From Ornithinimicrobium cerasi (GTDB lineage Bacteria > Actinomycetota > Actinomycetes > Actinomycetales > Dermatophilaceae): a DNA stretch of 64,000 bases. The stretch is taken from contig NZ_QZMN01000001.1 in the NCBI RefSeq assembly GCF_003702705.1, positions 62,001 to 126,000 of the forward strand. Reading direction: 5' to 3'. The notes under the pieces are model-generated. The model was not told the DNA's origin. It did not search any database and saw nothing but the letters and a program-made list of their open reading frames with translations. Position 1 is the stretch's first letter. Each line of letters starts with the position of its first letter. Positions 16,806 through 25,595 of this stretch are shown here, one piece after another. The translations under genes and the position numbers were made by a program.

Positions 16806-18959
16806 GTGCAACTGTCCCGCCGTTCCTTCCTGACCTACACCGCGGGCGGGGCGCTCGCCCTGGTCCTGGTCGACCCCGTCACCGGCGCACGCACCGTGAT
16901 GGCCGACGGTCTCGCGGGCCCGACCCTGCCGGGGTCCGGCATCCGCAAGTTCGTCACGCCGCTGCTCGTCCCGCCGACGATGCCGCGCACCCGTCGCACC
17001 GGCCCCGGCGGGCCCGTCGACCACTACGACATCTCCGTGCGCCAGTTCGTCCAGCAGGTGCTGCCCTCGGACCTCCCGGCGACCACGGTGTGGGGCTACG
17101 GCCCGGCCGCGGGCGGCGTGGGCCGGGCCCTCCACCACGCCCCGTCGATGACCATCGAGGCGGAGCACGGGGTACCGGTACGGATCCGCTGGATCAACGG
17201 CCTCGTCGACGCCGACGGCCGCTACCTGCCTCATCTGCTGCCCGTCGACCCCACCCTGCACTGGGCCAACCCTGAGCAGCGACCCGGCGCGGACGGTGTG
17301 CCGCGCACCGACGTCCGCCCCGACCTCGACGGCCTCACCTACGTGCCGCCGGAGGAGTTCACGGACCCGCAGACCCAGTACACGACATACCGGGGCCCGG
17401 TCCCGATCGTCATCCACCTGCACGGCGCCATGGGGATGGGGGACGAGTCGGACGGCTACCCCGAGGCGTGGTACCTCCCCGACGCGGTCGACGTGCCGAC
17501 CGGGTACGCCCCGTACGGCACCTGGTACACGTTCTTCCGGGACAAGTCCGAGGACCTCTTCGGGGTCGAGTGGGGCAGGGGCGAGCAGGTCGCGCACTAC
17601 CCGAACGCCAACCGCGACTCCACGCTGTGGTTCCACGACCACGCGCTGGGCATCACCCGCCTCAACGTGTATGCCGGTCCCGCGGGCTTCTATCTCCTGC
17701 GGGGCGGGGACCACGGCGAGCAGAACGTCGTCGACGCCCGGACCGGACGCCGCGCGGTGCTGCCGGCGACCGCGCCGACCGCCTCCCGTGGTCGCGGACG
17801 GGTGCCGACCTACGAGATCCCGCTCGCCATCCAGGACCGCTCGTTCAACGCCGACGGGTCGCTCTTCTACCCGGACACGCGGGCCTTCTTCGACGGCTAC
17901 GAGGGCCCGTTCGTCGGCGAGGAGGAGAGCCCGATCGCGCCGGTGTGGAACCCCGAGTTCTTCGGCGACGCGATCATCGTCAACGGACGGACGTGGCCGT
18001 TCGTCGAGCTGGAGCGGCGGCGCTACCGGCTGCGGTTCCTCAACGGGTGCGGCTCACGCTTCCTCATCCTCGACCTCGGCGCGCTCGCGACGAAGGGGGC
18101 CCGCGCGCACCAGATCGGGAACGACGGTGGCTTCCTGCCCGCCCCGCACGACCTGGCCGACGACGGGATGCAGCTCCTGCTCGGCCCGGCCGAGCGCGCG
18201 GACGTCATCCTCGACCTCACCGACGTCGAGGAGGGGGACTACGAGATCACCAACCTCGGTCCAGACGAGCCCTACGGCGGCGGGGTGGTCGGCGACGACT
18301 TCGACCCGGCCGACCCCGCGAGCACCGGGCTCGTGATGCGGGTGACCGTCGTGCCGGTGCGCGGCCGGGACCTCACCACCCCCGCGGAGCACCTGGTGCT
18401 CCCCGCCCCGCCCGCCCCACCGGAGGAGGTGTTCGTGCGTCGGCTCGCGCTGCTCGAGCACATGCACGACGTCCACGACCACGAGGTCGAGGAGGGCGAG
18501 GCCCCGGCCGCGGCCCTGCTCGGCGTGCTGCACGGCGACCCCACTGTGCGGGCCGAGGCCCAGCCCCTCACCTGGGCCGACCCGGTCTCGGAGAACCCCG
18601 CCGTCGGCGACACCGAGGTCTGGGAGTTCTACAACCTCACCGCCGACGCCCACCCGGTCCACGTGCACGAGACGCCGTTCGAGGTGCTGGACAGGCGGGC
18701 GATCAGCGTCGAGGAGGCGGAGTACGTCGTCGGCGTGGGTGATCCGCTCGGGCCCGTCCCGGCCGGCGACCGGGGTCTGAAGGACACGGTCATCTCCTAC
18801 CCGGAGACCGTGACCCGCGTCCGGATGACGTTCACCAACCCCGGCCAGTTCGTCTGGCACTGCCACGTCCTGGAGCACGAGGACAACGAGATGATGCGGC
18901 CCTACCGGGTCGGGCCGGTCCAGGAGGGGCAGCCCGCCGACGGGCCGCACCACCACTGA
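16806..18959 (+). CDS. multicopper oxidase 1 (CotA/bilirubin-oxidase-like)
   Basis: 717 residues with three cupredoxin domains. All four copper-binding motifs are present: HLHG at 204-207, WFHDHA (His277, His279), HPVHVHETPF from 616, and HCHVLEHEDNEMM from 685, which includes the type-1 ligands. The N-terminus LSRRSFLTYTAGGALALVLV has a twin-arginine motif, so Tat export of a folded copper enzyme is likely. GTG 16806 is preferred over GTG 16797 because GAGG is well spaced before it. About 130 extra residues lie around 70-200 relative to small laccases, as in CotA-type oxidases. The C-terminus ends in a His-rich GPHHH. Likely roles are metal or phenol oxidation; the substrate is not visible. 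Confidence 0.88.
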   Translation: MQLSRRSFLTYTAGGALALVLVDPVTGARTVMADGLAGPTLPGSGIRKFVTPLLVPPTMPRTRRTGPGGPVDHYDISVRQFVQQVLPSDLPATTVWGYGPAAGGVGRALHHAPSMTIEAEHGVPVRIRWINGLVDADGRYLPHLLPVDPTLHWANPEQRPGADGVPRTDVRPDLDGLTYVPPEEFTDPQTQYTTYRGPVPIVIHLHGAMGMGDESDGYPEAWYLPDAVDVPTGYAPYGTWYTFFRDKSEDLFGVEWGRGEQVAHYPNANRDSTLWFHDHALGITRLNVYAGPAGFYLLRGGDHGEQNVVDARTGRRAVLPATAPTASRGRGRVPTYEIPLAIQDRSFNADGSLFYPDTRAFFDGYEGPFVGEEESPIAPVWNPEFFGDAIIVNGRTWPFVELERRRYRLRFLNGCGSRFLILDLGALATKGARAHQIGNDGGFLPAPHDLADDGMQLLLGPAERADVILDLTDVEEGDYEITNLGPDEPYGGGVVGDDFDPADPASTGLVMRVTVVPVRGRDLTTPAEHLVLPAPPAPPEEVFVRRLALLEHMHDVHDHEVEEGEAPAAALLGVLHGDPTVRAEAQPLTWADPVSENPAVGDTEVWEFYNLTADAHPVHVHETPFEVLDRRAISVEEAEYVVGVGDPLGPVPAGDRGLKDTVISYPETVTRVRMTFTNPGQFVWHCHVLEHEDNEMMRPYRVGPVQEGQPADGPHHH

Positions 18960-18963
18960 CCGC

Positions 18964-21099
18964 TCAGGCCGTGGCCGCCTCCTCCGGGGCGACGAGGCCG
19001 AGCTCCTGCGGCAGCGCGTCGGGCTCCTTCCCGAGCACGTGCTCGGCGAGGAAGGCGTTGACGACGGCGTACCAGACACGGGCGTGCTGGGGCGCGAGGA
19101 TCCAGTGGTTCTCCTGCGGGAAGTAGAGGAAGCGGTGGACCGTCGACCCGTCCTCGGACGCCGGCAGGCCGGAGCGCGACAGCAGCTCGTACCAGAGGCG
19201 CAGGCCCTCGCCGATCGGCACGCGGTAGTCCTTGTCCCCGTGGATGACCAGCACCGGTGTGCGGATGTCCTCGACGAAGCGGTGCGGTGAGTGCGCCTCG
19301 CCCATCTCGGCCGTCATCTCGCGCTGCCAGTAGTAGGCCGCGTCGGTCGTCGGCCCGAAGCCGTCGAGCGCCCACAGCGACGCGTGCGTCACCACGGCCC
19401 GGAACCGGTCGGTGTGCCCGGCCACCCAGTTGGCCATGTAGCCGCCGAACGACCCGCCCATCGCCGCGGTCCGCTCCTCGTCGACGTCCTCGCGGGCGAC
19501 GACGGCGTCGGTGATCGCCATCAGGTCGGTGAACGGCGCGTCGCCCCAGGCCCCCCAGCCGCGCTGGACGAACTCCTGCCCGTACCCGGTCGACAGCGCG
19601 GGGTCCGGCAGCAGCACGGCATACCCCTGGGCGACCATCAGCCACGGGTTCCACCGCCACGTCCACGCGTTCCACGAGCCGAGCGGGCCGCCGTGGATCC
19701 ACAGCAGCAGGGGGTGGCCGCCGGGCGCCGGGTCCTCCGGGAGCGCCAGCCATCCGCGCACCCGCGAGCCGTCCGCCGCCGTCGTCTCGACCTCCTCGAG
19801 CCGGCCCGGGACCCGCGGCCGCTCGACCGGGCCGGGGAGCATGGTGACCTCGCCCGAGGCCAGGTCGAGCCGGACCACCTCCGGGGGGAAGAGGTAGGAG
19901 CTGCGCACGCCGTAGGCGGTCCGGCCGTCGGGCGCGACGACCAGGTCGCTCCAGGCCGCGTCGTCGTCGGTCACCTGGGTGACCTCGCCGGAGGCGACGT
20001 CGACCCGGAACACCGGCCGGCGCCCGTCGCTGTCGGCCAGCGCCAGCACGGCCGACCCGTCCGGGGTCCACGCCACGGGGGAGGCCCAGCGGTCCCAGTC
20101 GTGGGCCAGCGGCGTCGTCGCGCCGGACTCGGTGTCGACGAGGAACAGCTGCGGGTGGGGCGGATCGGTGGGGGAGGTCACCCGGTCGAGCACGACGACG
20201 GCGCGCCGTCCGTCGGGGCTGACCGGCCCGGGGGAGACCTCGGTCCCGTCCCGGTCGATCAGGGTGTGGCGCTCGCCCGAGGAGAGGTCGACGCGCACCA
20301 GGGCGGAGCGCTGGTCGGCACGGGCCATCGGCACCGGGACCGACAGGAGGGCGAAGGTGCCGTCCGGCGAGACGACCGGGGCGGGCTCGTGCAGCGGGGC
20401 GGGCAGGTCACCGGTGAGCAGCCGCAGCCGCAGCTCGGGGGCCCGGTCGACCGTACCCGGCAGTGGGGGCCCCGCCTCGTCCTCGCGCTGGTCGTCCTCC
20501 TCGGCCACGGGGGACCGCATGGCACCGCGCTCGACCGCGAAGACGTGGGGCCGTTCCGGTCCGAGGTCGTGGTCCCAGTAGCGGATCGGGTAGCGGCTGT
20601 GGAGGATCGCGTCCACGCCACCCTCCTTGCGGGCCTTGACCAGGGTGGCGTGCTGCGCCTCGTCGGTCGCACCGGGCAGCAGGCCGGCCGTCACGACCAC
20701 CCGGTCCGCCGCGCGGGCGCAGTGCACCGAGGCCACCCCTCCCGGCCGGCTGAGCACCACCCGGGCCTCCCCGCCACGCGCGGGGATCAGCCACAGCGCC
20801 GTCCGCGGCTCGTCCTCCTCACCCTCGGGGTCGGGCCGGGAGGAGGTGAAGTAGAGGTCGCCGTTGGCCGCGAACGCCGCCCCCGACTCGCCCTTCGTGC
20901 TGCGGGTGAGGCGGTGCGCCGGGCTCTCCCCGGCCGGGTCCACCTCCCACAGGGCCGAGGCGTACCCGGTGCCCTTGCGGTTGAGGGTCGCGACCGTCGT
21001 GACGAGCCGGCTCCCGTCCGGGGACATGGCCAGCCCGGACACGCGGGGCACGGCGACGTAGTGGGAGAGGTCGTGGAAGACGCTCACGGGTGCGGTCAT
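18964..21099 (-). CDS. S9 family (prolyl oligopeptidase-like) peptidase
   Basis: 711 residues. The N-terminal two thirds is a WD40/β-propeller-like domain (repeated 'SPDGSRLV', 'SPDGRRAVVVL', 'TPDGSAVLALA', 'APDGRTAYGV'). The C-terminal α/β-hydrolase has the nucleophile elbow GGSFGGYM, the Asp region VLVIHGDKDYRVP and the catalytic His in PQENHWIL. No signal peptide is seen, so it is probably a cytoplasmic acylaminoacyl- or dipeptidyl-peptidase. The start ATG 21099 has AGAGGG upstream; the longer frame adds Arg-rich sequence. It is convergent with MCO 1 (4 nt between ends) and divergent from the PAC2 gene. Confidence 0.88.
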   Translation of the reverse strand: MTAPVSVFHDLSHYVAVPRVSGLAMSPDGSRLVTTVATLNRKGTGYASALWEVDPAGESPAHRLTRSTKGESGAAFAANGDLYFTSSRPDPEGEEDEPRTALWLIPARGGEARVVLSRPGGVASVHCARAADRVVVTAGLLPGATDEAQHATLVKARKEGGVDAILHSRYPIRYWDHDLGPERPHVFAVERGAMRSPVAEEDDQREDEAGPPLPGTVDRAPELRLRLLTGDLPAPLHEPAPVVSPDGTFALLSVPVPMARADQRSALVRVDLSSGERHTLIDRDGTEVSPGPVSPDGRRAVVVLDRVTSPTDPPHPQLFLVDTESGATTPLAHDWDRWASPVAWTPDGSAVLALADSDGRRPVFRVDVASGEVTQVTDDDAAWSDLVVAPDGRTAYGVRSSYLFPPEVVRLDLASGEVTMLPGPVERPRVPGRLEEVETTAADGSRVRGWLALPEDPAPGGHPLLLWIHGGPLGSWNAWTWRWNPWLMVAQGYAVLLPDPALSTGYGQEFVQRGWGAWGDAPFTDLMAITDAVVAREDVDEERTAAMGGSFGGYMANWVAGHTDRFRAVVTHASLWALDGFGPTTDAAYYWQREMTAEMGEAHSPHRFVEDIRTPVLVIHGDKDYRVPIGEGLRLWYELLSRSGLPASEDGSTVHRFLYFPQENHWILAPQHARVWYAVVNAFLAEHVLGKEPDALPQELGLVAPEEAATA

Positions 21100-21221
21100 G
21101 CCCTCTGTCCTATCATCCGGCACCGACGCTGTCGCGCGGCGCCGCGCGCGCACGGCATACCCTCGGAATCCCGGGCGCCCCGGCGACGTTGCAACCGGAG
21201 TCCGACGAGAGGAGACCACCC

Positions 21222-22190
21222 GTGACGAACCACTCGCCCCTGTTCCGGCTGGAGACCGACACCGCGAGGCAGCCGCAGCAGGCGCCCCTGCTCATGGTGT
21301 CGCTCGAGGGTTTCCTCGACGCCGGCCAGGTGCGCACGACGATCGCCGAGCACCTGCTCGGGACGCTGCCGCACGAGGTGGTCGCCAGCTTCGACGTCGA
21401 CGAGCTCGTCGACTACCGCTCGCGCCGGCCGCTGATGACCTTCGACAGCGACCACTACTCGGACTACGACGACCCCTCCCTCGTCCTCTACCGGCTGGCC
21501 GACGCTGCCGGTGAGCCGTTCCTGCTCCTGCACGGCATCGAGCCCGACTACCGGTGGGAGGCGTTCATCGAGGCCGTCCACCAGCTGGGCCTGGCCTTCG
21601 GCGTGCGCCGGGTCGTCAGCGCCCACGGGATCCCGATGGCGGTCCCGCACACCCGTCCGGTCGGTGCGACCCGCTACGCCAGCGACAGCAGCCTCCTCGC
21701 GGACCAGCAGGCGGTCTTCGGCACCGTGAAGGTGCCCTCGAGCGCCGAGTCCCTGCTGCACCTGCGGATGGCCGAGTCCGGGCTGACGACGATGGGTGTG
21801 GCCGTCCACGTGCCGCACTACCTGGCCGAGACCCAGTTCGGGGACGCCGCGGTCGCCGCGCTCGACGGGGTCATGGACCTCACCGGGCTCGTCCTGCCCA
21901 CCGCAGACCTCGTCGCGATGGCGGCGGTCACCCGTGGTCGGATCGACGAGGAGCTCTCCCAGAACGACCAGGCGCGCGAGATCGTGGAGACCCTCGAGAC
22001 CGGCTACGACCGGTTCATCGAGGGTCAGCGCAAGCGCAGCCTGCTCGCCGCCGAGGTCGCCAACCTGCCCAGCGCCGACGAGATCGGGGCCCAGCTCGAG
22101 GCCTTCCTCGCCGACCCCGAGGCTGTCGACGACGCCCTGCACGAGGACGAGGGCGGCAGCCCCGACGAGGCGGGCGAGCCCCACGCCTGA
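21222..22190 (+). CDS. PAC2 family protein
   Basis: 322 residues with the PAC2 (proteasome assembly chaperone 2-like) fold: LLMVSLEGFLDAGQVRTTIAEHL, DVDELVDYRSRRP, FLLLHGIEPDYRWEAFI and SAHGIPMAVPHTRP are typical. The C-terminal 70 residues are helical and acidic (VANLPSADEIGAQLEAFL). Archaeal and eukaryotic relatives act in proteasome assembly. Many actinobacteria with or without a 20S proteasome carry this family, and its role there is unproven. No proteasome gene is in this window. The start is GTG 21222 with AGAGGAGA upstream. Confidence 0.85.
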   Translation: MTNHSPLFRLETDTARQPQQAPLLMVSLEGFLDAGQVRTTIAEHLLGTLPHEVVASFDVDELVDYRSRRPLMTFDSDHYSDYDDPSLVLYRLADAAGEPFLLLHGIEPDYRWEAFIEAVHQLGLAFGVRRVVSAHGIPMAVPHTRPVGATRYASDSSLLADQQAVFGTVKVPSSAESLLHLRMAESGLTTMGVAVHVPHYLAETQFGDAAVAALDGVMDLTGLVLPTADLVAMAAVTRGRIDEELSQNDQAREIVETLETGYDRFIEGQRKRSLLAAEVANLPSADEIGAQLEAFLADPEAVDDALHEDEGGSPDEAGEPHA

Positions 22191-22225
22191 GCCCTCCCGC
22201 CGCGGCGTCGCCCTCCGGTGTCCGG

Positions 22226-22863
22226 TCAGTCCGGCGGGGGCAGGTCGTGGCGCGGCCCGCGCGGCGGCGTCCGCTCCCAGGAGGCGCTTCCCGGGTATGC
22301 CGCGGCGGACCCCCTCGTCTCCGGCATCAACCGGGACAGCGGGATGGAGCCGTGCCCCTCGGGCATCCGCCGGCGGCCGGCCAGCACCGCCAGCACGGCC
22401 AGGACCACGCCGACGGCCAGGAGCAGCGTCCCGAGGACGACGCCCGTCCCGCCGGCCAGCCCGGTGGCCACCGTCCGCTCGGCGTGCGGTCCGGCGTAGA
22501 CGGGGTCGGGGGTCGAGCAGCTGAGCACCGTGGGCCCCGCCGGGAACCCCTCCGGGCTGCGGGCCACCTCGTAGAAGCGGGACCCGGCCACGGTGACGGC
22601 ATACTCGGCGACCGGGCGCAGCAACGTCGCCCCGTCGGCCGTGCAGACGGTGTCGGCGAGGGTGCCGGCGGAGCGGGACCACACCGACAGGCCCTCCTCC
22701 CGACCTCGACCTGCTGACCAGGGGTGAAACCGACGAGGGCGGGGGCCGGCCGTGCCGCCTGGGCGGTCAGGCCCAGCACGAGCAGCGCCGCGCCGACCAC
22801 CGCCGCGAGGGCGGCGAGCACCCGCAGGAGGGGTCGCGGGTCGCGGCCGGGCGAGGTCGACAT
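22226..22863 (-). pseudogene. two-helix membrane protein gene with a single-base frameshift
   Basis: The gene starts at ATG complement 22863-22861 (MSTSPGRDPRPLLRVLAALA) with an N-terminal membrane helix at about 13-33. At 22699-22701 (GGG on the coding strand) the frame must shift. Adding one G would give ...EVGEEGLSVWSRSAGTL and continue to the stop at 22226 for about 213 residues, with a second helix (TGVVLGTLLLAVGVVLAVLAVLAG) near residue 150. The middle, with several cysteines, would be extracellular. I do not recognise a named family. As written, both halves are open but cannot be one protein, so it is either a sequencing error in a G run or a recent pseudogene. Confidence 0.7.
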
Positions 22864-22929
22864 GGCGGGAAACCTAGCCCACCCCGTGCGAGGATGACGG
22901 AAACCAACCCCGTTCTCAGGAGGACACCC

Positions 22930-23658
22930 GTGGGTCTGTTCGGATCCGACGACAAGAGCCCCGCCACCACCGCAGCCGAGCCCGACGGGCAGCTGGACAA
23001 GGTCGCCAACGCCTTCATCGGCCGGCTCATGGACCTCGGCATCGACGGCGTGGGGCCCGTCGACTCCGTCGCCCAGGTCGTGGCCAAGGCGCGGCGCAAG
23101 CACGGTGCGGACGTCGAGTCCGCCGTGGCCGAGATCGTCCGCGACCACGTCAAGCTCGCCGGCGTCGCCGGCTTCGCCACCGGCGTCGGCGGTGTCGTGA
23201 CGATGCCGGTGTCGCTGCCGGCCAACGTCGTGGGCTTCTACGCCCTCGCCACCCGGATGGTGGCCAGCGTCGCCATCCTGCGCGGCTACGACATCAGCAC
23301 CCCCGGCGCCCGGGCGGCCATCACCCTCGCCCTCGTGGGGGCGGACGCGGACGACCTCATCAGCAAGGCCGGTCTGTCGGCGGCCAACCTCACCGGGTCC
23401 GGCCGGATCGCCCGCCTCGCGGTGTCCAGGATGCCCAAGGCCGCGGCGATGATGGTCAACAAGGCCGTCGCCTTCCGGCTGCTCACCACCGTCGGCGGCA
23501 AGGCGCTGAGCCGCGTCGTGCGCTTCGTCCCGGTCGCGGGCGGCATCGTCGGGGCCGGGTTGGACGGCCTGCTCATGAAGCGCCTGGCCGACCACGCCCG
23601 CCAGGAGTTCAGCCCGCGCGCGGCCGGCGAGGTCGTGCGGGACGCCGTCGAGGCCTGA
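22930..23658 (+). CDS. EcsC family protein
   Basis: 242 residues, GTG start at 22930 behind AGGAGGA. The EcsC-like features are a Gly/Val-rich amphipathic segment (GFATGVGGVVTMPVSLPANVVGF) at about 86-108, TRMVASVAILRGYD, and a C-terminal PVAGGIVGAGLDGLLMKRLAD. The family is membrane-associated; EcsC accompanies the Ecs ABC transporter in Bacilli, but here there is no transporter gene next to it. It ends just before a DnaA box and a strong terminator. Confidence 0.8.
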   Translation: MGLFGSDDKSPATTAAEPDGQLDKVANAFIGRLMDLGIDGVGPVDSVAQVVAKARRKHGADVESAVAEIVRDHVKLAGVAGFATGVGGVVTMPVSLPANVVGFYALATRMVASVAILRGYDISTPGARAAITLALVGADADDLISKAGLSAANLTGSGRIARLAVSRMPKAAAMMVNKAVAFRLLTTVGGKALSRVVRFVPVAGGIVGAGLDGLLMKRLADHARQEFSPRAAGEVVRDAVEA

Positions 23659-23667
23659 CGGCCCGGG

Positions 23668-23676
23668 TTATCCACA
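23668..23676 (+). other. isolated perfect DnaA box
   Basis: TTATCCACA, the classical DnaA box, lies 9 nt after the EcsC-family stop and just before the terminator at 23687. It is a single copy, so titration or chance is more likely than an origin. Confidence 0.4.
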
Positions 23677-23686
23677 GCCTGCCCGG

Positions 23687-23713
23687 ACGGGCCCGCGCGA
23701 GCGGGCCCGTTTT
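23687..23713 (+). terminator. intrinsic terminator after the EcsC-family gene
   Basis: Perfect 10-bp stem ACGGGCCCGC / GCGGGCCCGT closed by a GCGA (GNRA) tetraloop and followed by TTTT. It lies 28 nt after the EcsC-family stop and 15 nt before the DUF4192 start. Confidence 0.85.
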
Positions 23714-23728
23714 CGGCACTGTGGGGGT

Positions 23729-24850
23729 ATGACGACCCACCAGACCTCCCAGACCCTGCTCCGGGGTGCCGCGCAGCTCCTCGCGGGCATCCCCTACCTC
23801 CTCGACTACCGACCCGAGCGCTCGCTCGTCCTCGTCGGCAGCGTGGTCGAGCGCGCCCGGCTCGCCCGCGAGGCCCGACCCAGGCTGCCCGTCTCCGTCC
23901 TGCTGCGCGTCGACCTGCCCGCGGCAGGGGAGGCGGACTCCCTGGCAGCCCAGCTCGCGGCGCCGGTCGGGCGGGTCGTGCGGGACCGGGGCCAGGGTCT
24001 GGTCGACCCGTTGCTGCTCGTCCACCTCTTCCTGCTGGACGCCACCGACGACGAGGCGACGGCGCTGCTCGCCGCGTGCCGGGAGCACCTCGCCCCGGCA
24101 GGGGCCGAGCTGCACAGCGTCCTGCTCGTGCGCGACGGCCTCTTCCGGTCCCTGCTGCCGCAGGAGTGCCCACCGGACTGCGACACCGACGAGCACCGGC
24201 TCCCCACCGGGTGGCAGCCGGTGCCCGACCCCGCCGACGTCCCGGGGGTGGCCGACCTCGTCCTGGAGGGTCGCAACCCGTCCCGGCGCCGGGAGGACGT
24301 GGTCGCCAGGGTCCGTGCCCGGGACGAGCGGTCGGCCGGCCTCACCACGGTGGCGCTGGGGGTGCTCGACCTGGACCCCTCCCGGCTGGACCGGGTGGAG
24401 GCCGTGGGGGTGCTCGGTCGGTGGGTGTGCGGGGGCGGGCAGCTGCCCGACCCCCGGGAGCGCGCCGCGATCGCCCGGACGACCGAGGACAGGTGGGTCC
24501 GCGACCTTCTCCTCGGGAGGTGGCTGCCGGACGTCTTCCCCCTCGCCGGTCTGCAGCTGACCCCGGAGGACCGCCGGCTTCTGGGGGCCCTCCCGCCGCT
24601 GCCGACCGAGACCGGGGACTGCGTCGAGCGGCTGCTGGACCTCGCCCGGGCGGTGCCGGCCCCCCTCACCCCGGCGCTGCTCACCCTGGTCGGGTGCCTC
24701 GCCTGGCGGCACGGTGAGGGCACGGTCGCCAACGAGGCCATCGACCTCGCGCTGGAGGTGGACCCGGACTACCGGATGGCCCAGCTCCTGCAGCGGGTGC
24801 TCGTGCACGGGATCTCGCCCTGGGCGATGAGGACCGCCGCCGCCGCCTGA
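23729..24850 (+). CDS. DUF4192 domain protein
   Basis: 373 residues matching the actinobacterial DUF4192 family over the whole length. The start LRGAAQLLAGIPYLLDYRPERSLVLV is the family hallmark. A C-terminal segment AWRHGEGTVANEAIDLALEVDPDYRMAQLLQRVL resembles a single TPR-like helix pair. The function is unknown. It follows a strong terminator and probably has its own promoter in the short gap. Confidence 0.85.
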   Translation: MTTHQTSQTLLRGAAQLLAGIPYLLDYRPERSLVLVGSVVERARLAREARPRLPVSVLLRVDLPAAGEADSLAAQLAAPVGRVVRDRGQGLVDPLLLVHLFLLDATDDEATALLAACREHLAPAGAELHSVLLVRDGLFRSLLPQECPPDCDTDEHRLPTGWQPVPDPADVPGVADLVLEGRNPSRRREDVVARVRARDERSAGLTTVALGVLDLDPSRLDRVEAVGVLGRWVCGGGQLPDPRERAAIARTTEDRWVRDLLLGRWLPDVFPLAGLQLTPEDRRLLGALPPLPTETGDCVERLLDLARAVPAPLTPALLTLVGCLAWRHGEGTVANEAIDLALEVDPDYRMAQLLQRVLVHGISPWAMRTAAAA

Positions 24851-24940
24851 GAACCCGCCCCGGAGGGCCGGAACGGGTGAGGTAGCCTCGCGACAGGATC
24901 ACCTGCAGCACCCCCGTCTACCCAGGAGGAGACAGCGCCC

Positions 24941-25351
24941 ATGTCGATCATCGTCGGCTACATCCCCACCCGCGAGGGCCGCGCGGCCCTGCGCAAGGCC
25001 TCCTCCGAGGCGAGGCTGCGCAGCACCAAGCTGGTCGTCGTCAACTCCCACCGCGGCGGACGTGACTTCGACGCGGTGGAGGCCCAGCGCTTCGAGGACG
25101 CGCTGGCCCAGGTGCAGCGTGACCTCGACGACGCCGGCATCGAGCACGAGGTGCGCGCGCTCGTCCGGGGCAACGAGCCGGCCGAGGATCTCGTCGCCGT
25201 GGCGGAGGAGAGCGACGCGGACGTCATCGTCATCGGGCTACGTCGTCGCACCCCCATCGGCAAGCTCATCCTCGGGTCCAACGCCCAGCGCATCCTTCTG
25301 GAGGCCACCTGCCCCGTGCTCGCGGTAAAGGCCGACGACGACGACGAGTGA
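24941..25351 (+). CDS. universal stress protein (UspA family)
   Basis: 136 residues, one USP domain. [17 protein letters not shown] opens the fold. The ATP-binding signature is present in the form [20 protein letters not shown] (G-x2-G-x9-G-S pattern), followed by [14 protein letters not shown]. An ATP-binding USP is likely. The N-terminal 'Y-x-P-T-x-x-G' replaces the usual 'D-x-S'. AGGAGGAGA lies 8 nt before the ATG. It precedes the sigma factor gene by 244 nt but appears to be a separate unit. Confidence 0.88.
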   Translation: MSIIVGYIPTREGRAALRKASSEARLRSTKLVVVNSHRGGRDFDAVEAQRFEDALAQVQRDLDDAGIEHEVRALVRGNEPAEDLVAVAEESDADVIVIGLRRRTPIGKLILGSNAQRILLEATCPVLAVKADDDDE

Positions 25352-25439
25352 CGTCCGACCGCCCCGTCCTGGCACGCGTCCCGGCCCCTCGCCCAGGCGC
25401 CTGACCAGGACGATCGGCGGACGCGGCATACCCGGACGG

Positions 25440-25465
25440 CCCTCGACGTTTTATACTGTCGAGGG
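25440..25465 (+). promoter_or_regulatory. inverted repeat around a TATACT box upstream of sigA
   Basis: CCCTCGAC (25440-25447) and GTCGAGGG (25458-25465) are perfect 8-bp inverted arms around GTTTTATACT. The centre holds a good -10-like TATACT at 25453-25457 plus the first bases, in a very GC-rich region. It sits 130 nt before the sigma factor start. It could be an operator that overlaps the promoter, or a leader hairpin. Confidence 0.5.
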
Positions 25466-25595
25466 TCGCCTGCTTCCGAGGGCCGGAGGCGCACCTGTCC
25501 GACACCAGGAGGGCCCTCCGCCAGGCCCGACCGTCCATCCCGGGCCCAGCCCTCGCCCTCTGCCGCCCACTGTCCGAGAAGAGTTGGTTTTCGTC

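Noticed and set aside
7729..23676. DnaA boxes as evidence for oriC
   Set aside because: Only two isolated perfect boxes 16 kb apart, no dnaA, dnaN, rpmH or A/T-rich unwinding region.
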